A stretch of 64,000 nucleotides of DNA from an uncultured Clostridia bacterium (lineage in GTDB: Bacteria > Bacillota > Clostridia > Saccharofermentanales > Saccharofermentanaceae). A program made the translations under genes and the position numbers. Below are positions 32,225-43,078 of the stretch, piece by piece. The DNA lies in NCBI GenBank assembly GCA_946537885.1, contig CAMNGC010000003.1:107040-171039 (forward strand). The letters are read 5' to 3'. Each line of letters starts with the position of its first letter. The stretch's first letter is position 1. The notes beneath the pieces were generated by a model that saw nothing but the letters and a program-made list of their open reading frames with translations, did not search any database and was not told where the DNA came from.

Positions 32225-32278
32225 TCGACAAACAAACGACAACGAATGAGGGTGTTTTTATTGTCGTTTCATTGTCGT
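32225..32278. repeat. GCGACA/CGACA two-step hairpin (copy C)
   Basis: CGACAaacaaaCGACAAC...ATTGTCGtttcatTGTCG. Confidence 0.85.
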
Positions 32279-32323
32279 TTCCCGGGGAATGGGAAAGAGG
32301 TTGCACCACACATCCGTGCACCC

Positions 32324-32360
32324 CACAAAAAGAGCTGCCTCCTACGAGACAGCTCTTCTT
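32324..32360 (-). terminator. rpmE intrinsic terminator
   Basis: AAGAGCTGTCT-cgtagg-AGGCAGCTCTTTTTG on minus strand. Confidence 0.8.
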
Positions 32361-32382
32361 AATCTGCATAATCAATCGGGAA

Positions 32383-32583
32383 TTATGCTCTTCCCATTCT
32401 CTTATTGAACTTATCTACACGTCCGCCTGTATCAACCAGCTTCTGCTTGCCTGTGTAGAAAGGGTGGCATTTGGAGCAAATATCAACACGAAGCTCTTCC
32501 TTCGTGGAAATTGTCTCGAAAGTCGCACCGCAAGCACATCTGACTGTTGCAACATAAGTCTTAGGATGGATGTCGCTCTTCAT
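32383..32583 (-). CDS. rpmE: 50S ribosomal protein L31
   Basis: [62 protein letters not shown]. Confidence 0.98.
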   Translation of the reverse strand: MKSDIHPKTYVATVRCACGATFETISTKEELRVDICSKCHPFYTGKQKLVDTGGRVDKFNKRMGRA

Positions 32584-32686
32584 AAACTTTCACCTCTCAA
32601 TCAAAGATATAGCGCGTACCTCTTGCACGTATGCCATACCGGATTTATTAGTAACTTTGGTATATTACTCGATTTATTTTCGCTTG

Positions 32687-34651
32687 TCAATTCACAGAGA
32701 AGGATTTTTTTGCCGACAATACAAAAGATGCATTGCTCTGGGTCCTCTTCATGTAATTGATGACCGCCTCGGTCGCAGCGATAGTGTCCACCTCGGCAAT
32801 CGCCTTACGAGTGAGCCATACGGATTCGAGCTCCTCACCTGTCAGCAGGAGATCCTCTCTTCTGGTACCTGACTTATCGACTGCGATTGCAGGATATACA
32901 CGCCTGTCTGCGAGCTTCCTGTCGAGCACAACTTCCATATTACCGGTTCCCTTGAACTCCTCGAAAATAACCTCGTCCATTCTCGATCCTGTCTCAATAA
33001 GAGCCGTCGCGATAATGGTGAGACTTCCGCCGAATTCGATATTACGGGCAGCACCGAAGAATCTCTTCGGGCCATAGAGCGATCCCGGATCTAGACCACC
33101 GGACAAAGTCCTTCCGGTAGGATTGATAGTAAGATTATAAGCTCTTGCCAGTCTCGTCATGGAGTCGAGCAGGATCACTACGTCCTGACCAAGCTCAACG
33201 AGTCTCATCGCCCTCTCAAGGACAAGCTCCGTGATCCTTACATGATTCTCCGGCCTCTTATCGAAAGTGGAATATGCAACCTCACCCTTAATGGAACGCT
33301 GCATATCAGTAACTTCCTCAGGTCGCTCGTCGATGAGGAGTACGATTACCTTACAATCCGGATTATTTGCAGTGATTGCATTAGCGATCTTCTGCATCAG
33401 GATCGTTTTACCTGCCTTAGGCGGAGATACGATCATACCTCTCTGTCCCTTACCGATAGGACAGAAAAGATCTATTATCCTGCACGAGAGATCCTCAGAA
33501 CCGGTCTCAAGAGTAAGTCTGTTATCCGGATAAATTGCTGTAAGCTGTTCGAACTTAGGTCTTTTCCTAATAACATCAAAATCGGAATCCTCAGGGATCT
33601 CAACACCGTTTACGGAAATAACTTTACGAAGCGGTGCATACTTGTCCTTGCCGCGGGGCGGAGCTACAAGTCCCTTGATATAGTCTCCTTTACGAAGGCC
33701 CATTCTCTTGATCATCTGACCGGGAACATAAGCATCTTCTTCTCCCGGCAGATAGTTATTGCGATGTACAAAACCGCAGAAGTCATTACGATCCTGTCCG
33801 CCGATCGAGAGCACACCCTCAATCTCCATATACTGGATCTCGGGTACGGCAGGTGTCTCAACGGGAGTCTCAACTGTCTCTTCAATTGCGATCTGTTTGG
33901 TCTCCTGTGAAGGTCCGAAAGAGATCCTTCTCTTCTTGGATCTTACCCCGGTAGCCACAGCCGGTGTCTGTCCCTTACCGGCCTCCGCATTCTCCTCATT
34001 TGTTGCTTCTGTCCGGGCCTCCTCGGGCTTAACTTCATCAGCTTTCTCTTCGACTGCGACCCTTCTCTTACGGCCACGTCCTCTGCTAGCTTTGGGAGCC
34101 TCTTCAGAAGTCTTCGTCTCTTCCTGCTCCGGGACTTCCGCCTTCGGTTCATCAGCCTCCGTCTTGGCTTCCTCGGCTGTAGTCTTCGCAGGAGCTTCAG
34201 CCTCCTCAGCCTTCTTGCTCTTCGAGGGCTTTCTGCCTCTCTTGGCAGGCTTCTTCTCCTCAGCTTTAGAAGGCTCCTGAACAGCAGCAGTCTCTACTGC
34301 AGGTGCAGGCTCTTCTGCGGGAGCTTCTGCCTTAACCTCAGCAGTTTCTGCCTTAACCTCGGCTTCCGCCGGCTGAACCTTCTTCGGGCGTCCCCGCTTC
34401 TTCGGGGCAGGCTTTACCTGATCTTCAGCAGGCGCCTTCTCATCCTCAGCCTTGGCTTTCTTAGTTCTCTTTGTTTTATGTTTATCAACTGCATCAGGAA
34501 CCTGATCGATCGGTACACCTGCTATTGCAGCGAAAAGTTCCTCTCGGCTCTTGCCGGCTGCTTCCTCACTACTGAATAGACCGTAAGCAGTCGCAATTAC
34601 CCTAAGGTCATCCGGCGATTTTGACGCCAGCATCTTTTGTTCTTCAGTCAT
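32687..34651 (-). CDS. rho: Transcription termination factor Rho with long low-complexity N-terminal insertion
   Basis: [51 protein letters not shown]; ~200-aa Ala/Glu/Lys-rich segment after N-terminus. Confidence 0.97.
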   Translation of the reverse strand: MTEEQKMLASKSPDDLRVIATAYGLFSSEEAAGKSREELFAAIAGVPIDQVPDAVDKHKTKRTKKAKAEDEKAPAEDQVKPAPKKRGRPKKVQPAEAEVKAETAEVKAEAPAEEPAPAVETAAVQEPSKAEEKKPAKRGRKPSKSKKAEEAEAPAKTTAEEAKTEADEPKAEVPEQEETKTSEEAPKASRGRGRKRRVAVEEKADEVKPEEARTEATNEENAEAGKGQTPAVATGVRSKKRRISFGPSQETKQIAIEETVETPVETPAVPEIQYMEIEGVLSIGGQDRNDFCGFVHRNNYLPGEEDAYVPGQMIKRMGLRKGDYIKGLVAPPRGKDKYAPLRKVISVNGVEIPEDSDFDVIRKRPKFEQLTAIYPDNRLTLETGSEDLSCRIIDLFCPIGKGQRGMIVSPPKAGKTILMQKIANAITANNPDCKVIVLLIDERPEEVTDMQRSIKGEVAYSTFDKRPENHVRITELVLERAMRLVELGQDVVILLDSMTRLARAYNLTINPTGRTLSGGLDPGSLYGPKRFFGAARNIEFGGSLTIIATALIETGSRMDEVIFEEFKGTGNMEVVLDRKLADRRVYPAIAVDKSGTRREDLLLTGEELESVWLTRKAIAEVDTIAATEAVINYMKRTQSNASFVLSAKKSFSVN

Positions 34652-34866
34652 AAAAACCTCATAGTCAGTTCTTGGGATTCTGTTCTCTTTTACTTCGAAT
34701 CGGGAAACTATAAAACCTGATCAGTCAGCCTTCTCAAGTCGAAAGAATATTATCATGTACGCAGTAAATAGTCAACAATAATAAATAGCAAAAAACGCAA
34801 TAGTTCAGCTGACAGAACTGCCTGCGGCAGCCCGCTTGTCGAGGCTCAGGAGATTTTCGACATAAA

Positions 34867-34898
34867 ATAGACACCCGTCTATATTGACGAGTGTCTAT
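34867..34898 (-). terminator. mreB intrinsic terminator (candidate)
   Basis: ATAGACAC-n16-GTGTCTAT. Confidence 0.55.
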
Positions 34899-34916
34899 AA
34901 ATATCTCATATGTCAC

Positions 34917-35927
34917 TTACTGATCGCCGAGAGCTGCAAACTTGTCCATCATATCGAGGGCCTTGCCTGTTCCGATCGCTACACAGGAGATGGGGTCCTG
35001 CGCAATATAAACATCGATACCAATCTTTGTAGCAAGCATTCGATCAAGACCATAGAGGAGAGCTCCGCCGCCTGTCATAACGATACCTCTTTGGGAGATA
35101 TCGGCCATAAGTTCCGGAGGTGTCTTCTCAAGCACAACATGCACCGCTTCGAAAATGGATGATACAGGTTCCTCGAGAGCCTCAAGCATCTCGGTAGATG
35201 ATACTGTAACAGTAGCAGGCAGACCTGTGATCAGGTTACGTCCCCTAACATCCAAAGTCAGCTCTTCATCACGAGGGTATGCACAACCGATCTGGATCTT
35301 GAGCATCTCTGCCGTCTTATCACCGATCAGGATATTATGCTTACGTCTAACATGCTTAATGATAGCCTCATCGAACTTGTCACCGGCAACCTTAAGGGAT
35401 GCATCAACAACAGGTTCACAAAGAGAGATTACAGAAATATCCGTAGTACCGCCGCCGATATCCACGACCATGGATCCGGATGCCTTGGTAATATCTATAC
35501 CAGCACCGATCGCAGCGGCAATAGGTTCTCTGATCAGGAATACATCCTTGGCACCGGCATGACGGCAGGCATTCTCGACAGCCTGCTGCTCTACCGGGGT
35601 GATAACAGAGGGAACGCACACAACGATAGTCGGCTTAAAATAAGTAGCCCTGATACCGCTGCAGACTCTTCCTATAAATGCCTTGAGCATAACTTCAGTA
35701 GCCCTGAAGTCAGATATTACACCCTCACGCAGAGGTCTGATCGCCTCTACGACACCCGGAGTACGACCGAGCATAAGACTTGCAGACTCACCTACTGCAA
35801 GCACTTTACCTGTTTTATTATTAACTGCGACAACGGAAGGTTCTTTAAGAACAACACCTTTTCCGCGGACATAGATAAGCACACTACTGGTACCGAGATC
35901 GATACCGATTTCCATTCCTAAACCCAT
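34917..35927 (-). CDS. mreB: MreB/Mbl family cell-shape protein
   Basis: GIDLGTSSVLIYVRGKGVVLKEPSVVAVN, MVVDIGGGTTDISVIS, GIVMTGGGALLYGLD. Confidence 0.94.
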   Translation of the reverse strand: MGLGMEIGIDLGTSSVLIYVRGKGVVLKEPSVVAVNNKTGKVLAVGESASLMLGRTPGVVEAIRPLREGVISDFRATEVMLKAFIGRVCSGIRATYFKPTIVVCVPSVITPVEQQAVENACRHAGAKDVFLIREPIAAAIGAGIDITKASGSMVVDIGGGTTDISVISLCEPVVDASLKVAGDKFDEAIIKHVRRKHNILIGDKTAEMLKIQIGCAYPRDEELTLDVRGRNLITGLPATVTVSSTEMLEALEEPVSSIFEAVHVVLEKTPPELMADISQRGIVMTGGGALLYGLDRMLATKIGIDVYIAQDPISCVAIGTGKALDMMDKFAALGDQ

Positions 35928-36183
35928 TTTATAATACCTCTATATATTGACAGGTGACTTCGGGAAGGCTTAAGACCGCCGAAAACACCGATAATTCTTA
36001 TGAAAACAGTTTAATTATACATTAACGCAAACAAAAAACAACGCAATTTACACTATTCAACACTACAAAGATGTTTCGTTTAGTAAACGCGTCAGTTGGT
36101 AACTGTTACAAAAACAATTTTATCTGTGTTAAGATGAAATATATAGTCAGGCTGTTTTCGATGATCATAATTGGGGTATTGCT

Positions 36184-36927
36184 ATGGATACAGGTAAAAA
36201 TCTTGACTACAGGCTCTATGTACAAAGAGAAGAAGGCTTCATAAGAGCCGATTATCATGCTGAATTCCGCCAATATAATAAAATCAAGAACGGCGATGTG
36301 GACGGGGTGCGTGATCGCTTCAAGATCGCGCGTAAGACTTTCAATGACGGTCGCGGCAAGCTCTCATCAAATCCCCTCAGGAATATGATCTATCACCTTG
36401 TTTCATCAGCAGCAGTCATAAGCAGACTGTGCATCGACGGCGGTATGGATATGAATACGGCCTACACCCTAAGCGATATCTACATAAATCGAGCGGACGA
36501 AGCCAAATCGGTCGAGGAAGTGATGGACCTGATCGCCGAGATGCAGATAGACTACGCAACAAGAATGCGCGAACTTAATAACAAGAGCACTTTAAGTTTC
36601 CATGTAAGGAAAGCCATGGATCTTATCTATGACAACCTTAACAGTCCCATTACGGTTACATGGATCGCTGATAAGATCGGAATAAGCAAGGATTACCTTT
36701 CCCGACGTTTTTCGAGCGAGACCGGGAAACGTGTCATCGACTTTATCAACGAGGCCAAGATCAAGACCGCACAGAATATGCTGGCACATTCCGATTACAG
36801 TATCCTCGATATCTCGACCTCGTTGGGCTACTCCTCTCAGAGCGCACTCTCGACCGCTTTTAAGAAATATTGCGGAATGACGCCCAAGAAATACAGAGAT
36901 CTCAATAATGTTAAGCTGATGAAGTAA
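36184..36927 (+). CDS. AraC family transcriptional regulator
   Basis: C-terminal double HTH: ITVTWIADKIGISKDYLSRRFSSETGKRVIDFINEAKIKTAQNMLAHSDYSILDISTSLGYSSQSALSTAFKKYCGMTPKKYR. Confidence 0.93.
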   Translation: MDTGKNLDYRLYVQREEGFIRADYHAEFRQYNKIKNGDVDGVRDRFKIARKTFNDGRGKLSSNPLRNMIYHLVSSAAVISRLCIDGGMDMNTAYTLSDIYINRADEAKSVEEVMDLIAEMQIDYATRMRELNNKSTLSFHVRKAMDLIYDNLNSPITVTWIADKIGISKDYLSRRFSSETGKRVIDFINEAKIKTAQNMLAHSDYSILDISTSLGYSSQSALSTAFKKYCGMTPKKYRDLNNVKLMK

Positions 36928-36983
36928 CTGTAAAGATCCAAGCTTATATTTGCGATGGTCTGATTTTTGCAAATAATATCGTG

Positions 36984-37018
36984 GTTAACCCAAGCTGGGT
37001 TAACACCTGAGGTAATCC
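36984..37018. repeat. 35-bp dispersed repeat GTTAACCCAAGCTGGGTTAACACCTGAGGTAATCC (copy 1)
   Basis: Same 35 bp at 41265-41299 (1 difference) and reverse complement at 62755-62789; contains perfect GTTAACCCA-agc-TGGGTTAAC palindrome. Confidence 0.9.
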
Positions 37019-37107
37019 GGGAACAATTTTTAAGCAGAACCTTAAACAAACTCTTAAGTTCCGGCTCAATTTATCAGTCCCCAAAAACAATTATAAAAAC
37101 ATAGATA

Positions 37108-37140
37108 AGGGGTTGCCTCGATCATTTTGAGACAACCCCT
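37108..37140. terminator. Bidirectional intrinsic terminator
   Basis: AGGGGTTGCCTC-gatcatttt-GAGACAACCCCT between convergent AraC gene and fumC. Confidence 0.8.
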
Positions 37141-37166
37141 ATAATTACTATGGATCAAGGATCAAC

Positions 37167-38552
37167 TTATTTCTGGTTGATCATCTCTTCCGGATGGAAG
37201 ACCTCATCGAACTTCTCGGCTGTCAGGAAACCGAGCTTAACGCATGCCTCTTTAAGGGAGATATTCTCTTCATATGCGAGGTGACTCGTCTTAGCTGCAT
37301 TCTCATATCCGATGTAAGGATTGAGCGCGGTAACGAGCATGAGCGAATTATGCAGATAGTGGTGCATCTTCTCCTTGTCAGCCTTGATACCGACAGCACA
37401 TCTGTCGTTGAAGGACTCAATGGACTCGGCCAAGAGTCTGGCAGACTGCAGGAAGTTGTAAGCTGCTACGGGCATGAATACATTCAGCTCGAAATTACCC
37501 TGAGATGCTGCCATTCCGACTGCTACGTCGTTACCCATGACCTGAACTGCTACCATGGTAACAGCCTCGCACTGAGTCGGGTTAACCTTGCCGGGCATGA
37601 TGGATGAACCAGGCTCGTTAGCAGGGATGGTAATCTCACCCAAACCGTCACGGGGACCGCTTGCGAGCCATCTTACATCATTCGCGATCTTCATCATATC
37701 AGCTGCCATAGCCTTTATCGCACCATGAGCAAAAACGATCTCGTCCTTACTTGTAAGTGCGTGGAATTTGTTGGCTGCAGTAATAAATTTCTTTCCGGTG
37801 AGTTTGCTGATCTGCTCGGCAACACTCGTATCAAATCCCTTAGGGGCGTTAAGTCCTGTACCTACGGCAGTACCGCCAAGCGCAAGCTCCTTAAGAGGCT
37901 CGGCCGCAAGCTTAATGAGCTCGATATCTCTCTCAAGAGATGATCTCCAACCGGAAATCTCCTGGGAGAAGCTTATCGGCACGGCATCCTGAAGATGTGT
38001 GCGTCCGCTCTTAACAATACCCTCGTTCTCCGCCTCAAGCTTCTTAAATGTAGCGATGAGCTTCTCAGCTGCGGGGATGAGCTTATCCTCAAGAGCAATA
38101 ACGGCAGATATATGCATAGCCGTAGGGAATGTATCATTGGAGGACTGGCTCATATTAATGTCGTCATTCGGATGGCAGAGCTTCTTGCCTGCGATCTCAT
38201 TGGCACGATTAGCGATTACCTCGTTGGTATTCATGTTGGACTGTGTACCGGAACCTGTCTGCCATACAACAAGCGGGAAATGGTCATTCAGCGATCCGGA
38301 GATAACCTCATCGCAAGCCTGTGATATAGCCGCAAGCTTCTCGTCCGTCATCTTCTCGGGCTTAAGTCCGTTATTGGCAATTGCTGCAGCCTTCTTCAAT
38401 ATACCGAAAGCATTTATGATCTCGCCGGGCATTGTCTCGATGCCTACGCCGATGGGGAAATTCTCATGACTTCTCTCAGTCTGGGCTGCCCAATACTTGT
38501 CTGCAGGCACCTTCATCTCGCCAAGCGAGTCGTGTTCTATGCGATATTCCAT
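37167..38552 (-). CDS. fumC: Class II fumarate hydratase
   Basis: GSGTQSNMNTNEVIANRA, SQSSNDTFPTAMH, GSSIMPGKVNPTQCEA. Confidence 0.97.
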   Translation of the reverse strand: MEYRIEHDSLGEMKVPADKYWAAQTERSHENFPIGVGIETMPGEIINAFGILKKAAAIANNGLKPEKMTDEKLAAISQACDEVISGSLNDHFPLVVWQTGSGTQSNMNTNEVIANRANEIAGKKLCHPNDDINMSQSSNDTFPTAMHISAVIALEDKLIPAAEKLIATFKKLEAENEGIVKSGRTHLQDAVPISFSQEISGWRSSLERDIELIKLAAEPLKELALGGTAVGTGLNAPKGFDTSVAEQISKLTGKKFITAANKFHALTSKDEIVFAHGAIKAMAADMMKIANDVRWLASGPRDGLGEITIPANEPGSSIMPGKVNPTQCEAVTMVAVQVMGNDVAVGMAASQGNFELNVFMPVAAYNFLQSARLLAESIESFNDRCAVGIKADKEKMHHYLHNSLMLVTALNPYIGYENAAKTSHLAYEENISLKEACVKLGFLTAEKFDEVFHPEEMINQK

Positions 38553-38714
38553 ATAGCAAATGTCCTCCTGTGAGAAATTGATGTCTTATTATACCATGAA
38601 GGCAGGTCGGTTGGAGTGCTTTTTCGATATGCGAAAGCGGCCGGCTGACTGTTTTCAATAGTTAGAATAAGTGATAAAATAATCGAGTTTATTATTATTA
38701 AGAGGTGAACAACT

Positions 38715-41186
38715 ATGTCTTATTCAGTTGAAACTGACCGTAAATGGCAAAAGAAATGGGAAGAAACTGGACTTTACAAGTTCGATCCTGACAAAGAAGG
38801 CAAGAAACTATACTGTCTGGAGATGTTCTCCTACCCGTCCGGCGCCAACCTTCACCTCGGTCATTGGTATAACTATTCCCTGACCGATTCATGGTCAAGA
38901 ATGAAAAGAATGCAGGGTTATAATGTTTTCCATCCGATGGGCTTCGATGCTTTCGGACTGCCTGCAGAGAACTATGCGATCAAGACGGGTATCCACCCCC
39001 AGGATTCCACTCTGAAGAATATCGCCACGATGGAGAAGCAGCTCAAGGAAATGGGCGCGACTTTCGATTGGGATTACGAGCTCGCGACCTGCATGCCCGA
39101 TTATTACAAGTGGAATCAGTGGCTCTTCATCAAGCTCTATGAGAAAGGTCTCGCATACCGTAAGAACGCACCCGTCAACTGGTGCCCCAAGTGTCAGACA
39201 GTCCTTGCCAACGAGCAGGTAATCGACGGTGAGTGCGAGAGATGCGGATCCGAAGTCATCCACAAGCACATGACGCAGTGGTTCTTCAAGATCACTGATT
39301 ACGCTCAGGAACTCTTAGACTGCCTCCCCGACCTCGACTGGCCCGAGAAGACAAAGAAGATCCAGACCAACTGGATCGGCAGATCCGAAGGCTCACAGGT
39401 TGCACTCTACGTCGAGAAAGACGGCAAGCAGCTTATGGACGAGAACGGCGAGCCCGTCAAGCTCGAAGTCTTCACAACAAGAGCCGATACTTTTATGGGC
39501 GTAACTTATGTCGTAGTCGCACCAGAATCCGACATCTGCGATAAGCTCACGACAGACGAATGCAGAGCCGCAGTCGAAGACTATAAGCTCAAGACATCCA
39601 AAGTCACCGATATAGATCGTATGTCCACTACACGCGAGAAGACCGGTGTATTTACGGGCGCTTACGCCATCCACCCCCTGAACGGCCGTAAAGTGCCTAT
39701 CTGGGCAGCTGATTATGTAATCGCAGCTTACGGCACCGGTGTCGTAATGGCAGTACCTTCACACGACGCCCGTGACTTCGAGTTCGCCAAGAAATACGGT
39801 CTCGATATCATCCGCGTCGTTCAGTCAGAGAAGGGCGTTGACGACGAGCTGCCCTACTGTGAGAAAAAGGGTTATCTCACCAACTCCGGCGAGTTCGACG
39901 GACTCGAGATGCACGAAGCCATCGATGCTATCGTCGCCAAGCTCAACTCCATCGGCATGGGTGAGAAGAAGGTCAACTACAGACTTCGTGACTGGCTCAT
40001 CTCCAGACAGCGTTACTGGGGCACACCCATTCCGATGATCCACTGCGAGAAGTGCGGCGTCGTACCCGTTCCTGAGAAGGATCTTCCTGTTCTCCTCCCC
40101 TACGATGTCGAATTCACACCCGACGGCGAGAGCCCTCTTGCCAAGTGCGAATCCTTCATCAACTGCACCTGCCCCAAGTGCGGCGGCCAGGCAAAGAGGG
40201 ATCCTGACACGATGGATACTTTCGTTGACTCTTCCTGGTATGAGCTGAGATATCCTGATAATAAGAATTCCGAAAAGATTTTCGATAAGGATCTCATCAA
40301 CAAGATGTGCCCTGTCGACAAGTATGTCGGCGGTCCCGAGCATGCTGCAATGCACCTCCTGTATTCCAGATTTATCTGCAAGGCAATGCGCGACATGGGT
40401 CTTCTGGACTTTGACGAACCCTTCACAAGCCTCGTTCACCAGGGCATCATCCTCGGTCCCGACGGTAACAGGATGAGCAAGAGCAAGGGTAACACCGTGG
40501 CACCGGACGAATATGTAAGCAAGTACGGCTCTGATGTATTCAGAACATATCTCGCTTTCGGATTCGCATATACTGAGGGCGGTCCTTGGGACGACAAGGG
40601 ACTTCAGGCTATCGTTAAGTTTATCCGCCGTGTAGAGCGTCTCGTAGAAGAAGTAGCAGCATCAGGCGCCGCTTCCGACAGCAAGGCAGGAGACGCTGAG
40701 GCCGATCTGAACTACTCTCTGAACTACACGATCAAGAGTGCGACGACCGACATCGACCGCTTCCAGTTCAACACTTCCATCGCCCGTATGATGGAACTTT
40801 TGAACGCCATCGGCAAGTATCAACAGTCCGGCAAGATCAATCCCGGCTTCCTCCGCTATGTTGTAGAGAAGCTCCTGCTGCTCCTCTCACCTTTTGCGCC
40901 TCACTTTGCCGAAGAGAGTTGGGAGAAGCTCGGCAATGAATACTCCGTCTTTAATCAGGCCTGGCCCGAATTCGATGAGTCTGCACTGGTACTCTCCACA
41001 GTAGAGATCCCCGTACAGCTCAACGGCAAAGTCGCTTTCAAGATCAACGTGGCAGCAGATGCCGACCAGGCAACAGTCGAAGCAGCCGTCCGCGGCGATT
41101 CCCGCCTCGAGGACGCACTCAAGGGGCGTTCCATAGTCAAGTTCATCTATGTCAAGGGCAGGATCTGCAATGTAGTAGCCAAGTAA
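38715..41186 (+). CDS. leuS: Leucyl-tRNA synthetase
   Basis: [21 protein letters not shown] (HIGH region), MSKSKGN, editing domain. Confidence 0.98.
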   Translation: MSYSVETDRKWQKKWEETGLYKFDPDKEGKKLYCLEMFSYPSGANLHLGHWYNYSLTDSWSRMKRMQGYNVFHPMGFDAFGLPAENYAIKTGIHPQDSTLKNIATMEKQLKEMGATFDWDYELATCMPDYYKWNQWLFIKLYEKGLAYRKNAPVNWCPKCQTVLANEQVIDGECERCGSEVIHKHMTQWFFKITDYAQELLDCLPDLDWPEKTKKIQTNWIGRSEGSQVALYVEKDGKQLMDENGEPVKLEVFTTRADTFMGVTYVVVAPESDICDKLTTDECRAAVEDYKLKTSKVTDIDRMSTTREKTGVFTGAYAIHPLNGRKVPIWAADYVIAAYGTGVVMAVPSHDARDFEFAKKYGLDIIRVVQSEKGVDDELPYCEKKGYLTNSGEFDGLEMHEAIDAIVAKLNSIGMGEKKVNYRLRDWLISRQRYWGTPIPMIHCEKCGVVPVPEKDLPVLLPYDVEFTPDGESPLAKCESFINCTCPKCGGQAKRDPDTMDTFVDSSWYELRYPDNKNSEKIFDKDLINKMCPVDKYVGGPEHAAMHLLYSRFICKAMRDMGLLDFDEPFTSLVHQGIILGPDGNRMSKSKGNTVAPDEYVSKYGSDVFRTYLAFGFAYTEGGPWDDKGLQAIVKFIRRVERLVEEVAASGAASDSKAGDAEADLNYSLNYTIKSATTDIDRFQFNTSIARMMELLNAIGKYQQSGKINPGFLRYVVEKLLLLLSPFAPHFAEESWEKLGNEYSVFNQAWPEFDESALVLSTVEIPVQLNGKVAFKINVAADADQATVEAAVRGDSRLEDALKGRSIVKFIYVKGRICNVVAK

Positions 41187-41206
41187 TAGCTATATGCAAG
41201 ATAGAA

Positions 41207-41237
41207 AGGGCAGCTTCCAGTGGAGGCTGCTCTTTTA
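41207..41237 (+). terminator. leuS intrinsic terminator
   Basis: AAGGGCAGC-ttccagtgga-GGCTGCTCTTTT. Confidence 0.8.
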
Positions 41238-41264
41238 TTGGCTTGAAAAGGATTTACCCGGCTA

Positions 41265-41299
41265 GTTAACCCAAGCCGGGTTAACACCTGAGGTAATCC
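41265..41299. repeat. 35-bp dispersed repeat (copy 2)
   Basis: GTTAACCCAAGCCGGGTTAACACCTGAGGTAATCC. Confidence 0.9.
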
Positions 41300-41323
41300 A
41301 TAGCATTATTACCCCTACCCTGA

Positions 41324-42904
41324 TCAATAAATATTGGAAATCTTTACGACAACATACCCGTCGATCTGCCTTATGCTTCCCTCATCCGGGAACAAGGGCA
41401 TGCTGTCTGCAATCCCATTTTCGACAAGCTCATCATACTTATCTGCATCAGAGAATCTTATAAAAGTTCCCTCATATTCGAAAAGCCCGTTATAGGAGAG
41501 CTTCATATTGTCGCCCCCAGGGAAAAAATATCCGAATCGCATTATACGATTGGCATCGAGCCATTTATGGTGAACGACAAACTCATGGTTACCACAAGGC
41601 GCTCCCAGGAAAATATATTTATAGTTTCTGCCGTATAAGCCCTGCTCCAACAACTCTGTTCTGACATCAGTCATAAGCGCGTCACTGGTCTTCCTACCTT
41701 CGTAAGCCGAATAGATATCAACACTGGTCATATAAGCGGCGCCATAGCCCAACACAAAGATCAACACAGCAAGTACGCCGACGATCCACTCCGTTCTCTG
41801 CTTAAAACAGTCTTGAAGTTTTACCGAATCCGCAAGGATAAGGATCAGGGGGAACAATAAAGTCTGCGTCATACTGAGCTGCAATTCCACAAGAGCATTA
41901 GAAGCCACCAGGAAGTACACCGTAAGCGTCAGCGGAATGATCAGCCAGAAAAAGAGATAAGCAAACCCGCGGCTGACTGAAGCCTTAAATTGATCTACTG
42001 CGGTAAAGATGATGACCGCAAGCACTGCTAAAGAGATCAATATCATTAGGGGAGAATCTTGAAGCATGTTATGACGTATCAGAGCATCGTGATCATAGTA
42101 GTATGTGATAAACGCTTTGTAGGAATCTGCTATTCTGCCCGGAAGGTTAATGATCATATCGGCTATTGTCATATTATCAGCGCCTCTGTAGGCCGTGACC
42201 TGAATATTATTTAGCGAACAGCTGATATTCCAGAGCATCTTATAGAGAATAAAACTGACAATTACAACAGTTGCGTCGATAGCAAACTTGCGAAGAACGG
42301 TTTTCAGCTTCGAGCCGACACACAACTCCTTGATGAGGATAACTACCATAAGAAGCATGATTATTGCCATTTGAGCCTGATATACTGCCAGATCCAACAC
42401 CATTATCACAACGGATGCCATTATCGAAAACAAGCTGTAGTTATATTTTACAAGGACAAAAACTGTCAGTACGGCAAGAAGAAAACTCAGCCCGAAAACT
42501 GTCGCGTTAAATCTATAAGACAGATAAGTACACACAACAGGACTTACCAGGACCGTCGCCATGAAAACATATTCGACCATCTTATGACGGGCTTCCAAAA
42601 TATCCGTGATCATGATAAGTCCGATAATGATAAACAGCAGGCAAATACAAGATGTAATGGGTTCTATGGAATTAGAGAAACGAAGCTTCTCGATCAGGGG
42701 CCAGAGCCACCTGCCCTCAGCGATTCCCGAATCACCCGTATTGTAGTATTCTCCGCTCCAAAGTCCGTCCTTGGTATTGGTGATCCTCAGGACCGTCATA
42801 AATGAGTAAAAAGCTACAGACAACAGCCACGCCACAACTATAATCTTCCTGCGATCATAGATGGCCTTTGCTCCCCTTTTAATCTCACTCTGTATACCGG
42901 TCAT
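41324..42904 (-). CDS. Multi-TM GtrII-like glucosyltransferase-domain protein
   Basis: ~12 hydrophobic segments; SVAFYSFMTVLRITNTKDGLWSGEYYNTGDSGIAEGRWLWPLIEKL. Confidence 0.6.
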   Translation of the reverse strand: MTGIQSEIKRGAKAIYDRRKIIVVAWLLSVAFYSFMTVLRITNTKDGLWSGEYYNTGDSGIAEGRWLWPLIEKLRFSNSIEPITSCICLLFIIIGLIMITDILEARHKMVEYVFMATVLVSPVVCTYLSYRFNATVFGLSFLLAVLTVFVLVKYNYSLFSIMASVVIMVLDLAVYQAQMAIIMLLMVVILIKELCVGSKLKTVLRKFAIDATVVIVSFILYKMLWNISCSLNNIQVTAYRGADNMTIADMIINLPGRIADSYKAFITYYYDHDALIRHNMLQDSPLMILISLAVLAVIIFTAVDQFKASVSRGFAYLFFWLIIPLTLTVYFLVASNALVELQLSMTQTLLFPLILILADSVKLQDCFKQRTEWIVGVLAVLIFVLGYGAAYMTSVDIYSAYEGRKTSDALMTDVRTELLEQGLYGRNYKYIFLGAPCGNHEFVVHHKWLDANRIMRFGYFFPGGDNMKLSYNGLFEYEGTFIRFSDADKYDELVENGIADSMPLFPDEGSIRQIDGYVVVKISNIY

Positions 42905-43078
42905 ATCGCCTCTCCAAATATGTGTAAATCATATCATTTTGCGCAAGTAAAATAAAGCATATCGAAATGACCTCATTATTACCGCATTTATCTCAAGCCT
43001 TTGATATAGAATCATAACAGTAACGCGAATGAAACAAAGAATTGACTGACGGATGTTATAATTGCGATAGGTATTATT

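Noticed and set aside
38580-38714. T-box leader upstream of leuS
   Set aside because: Only ~160 bp between divergent fumC and leuS; no recognisable T-box sequence or antiterminator.
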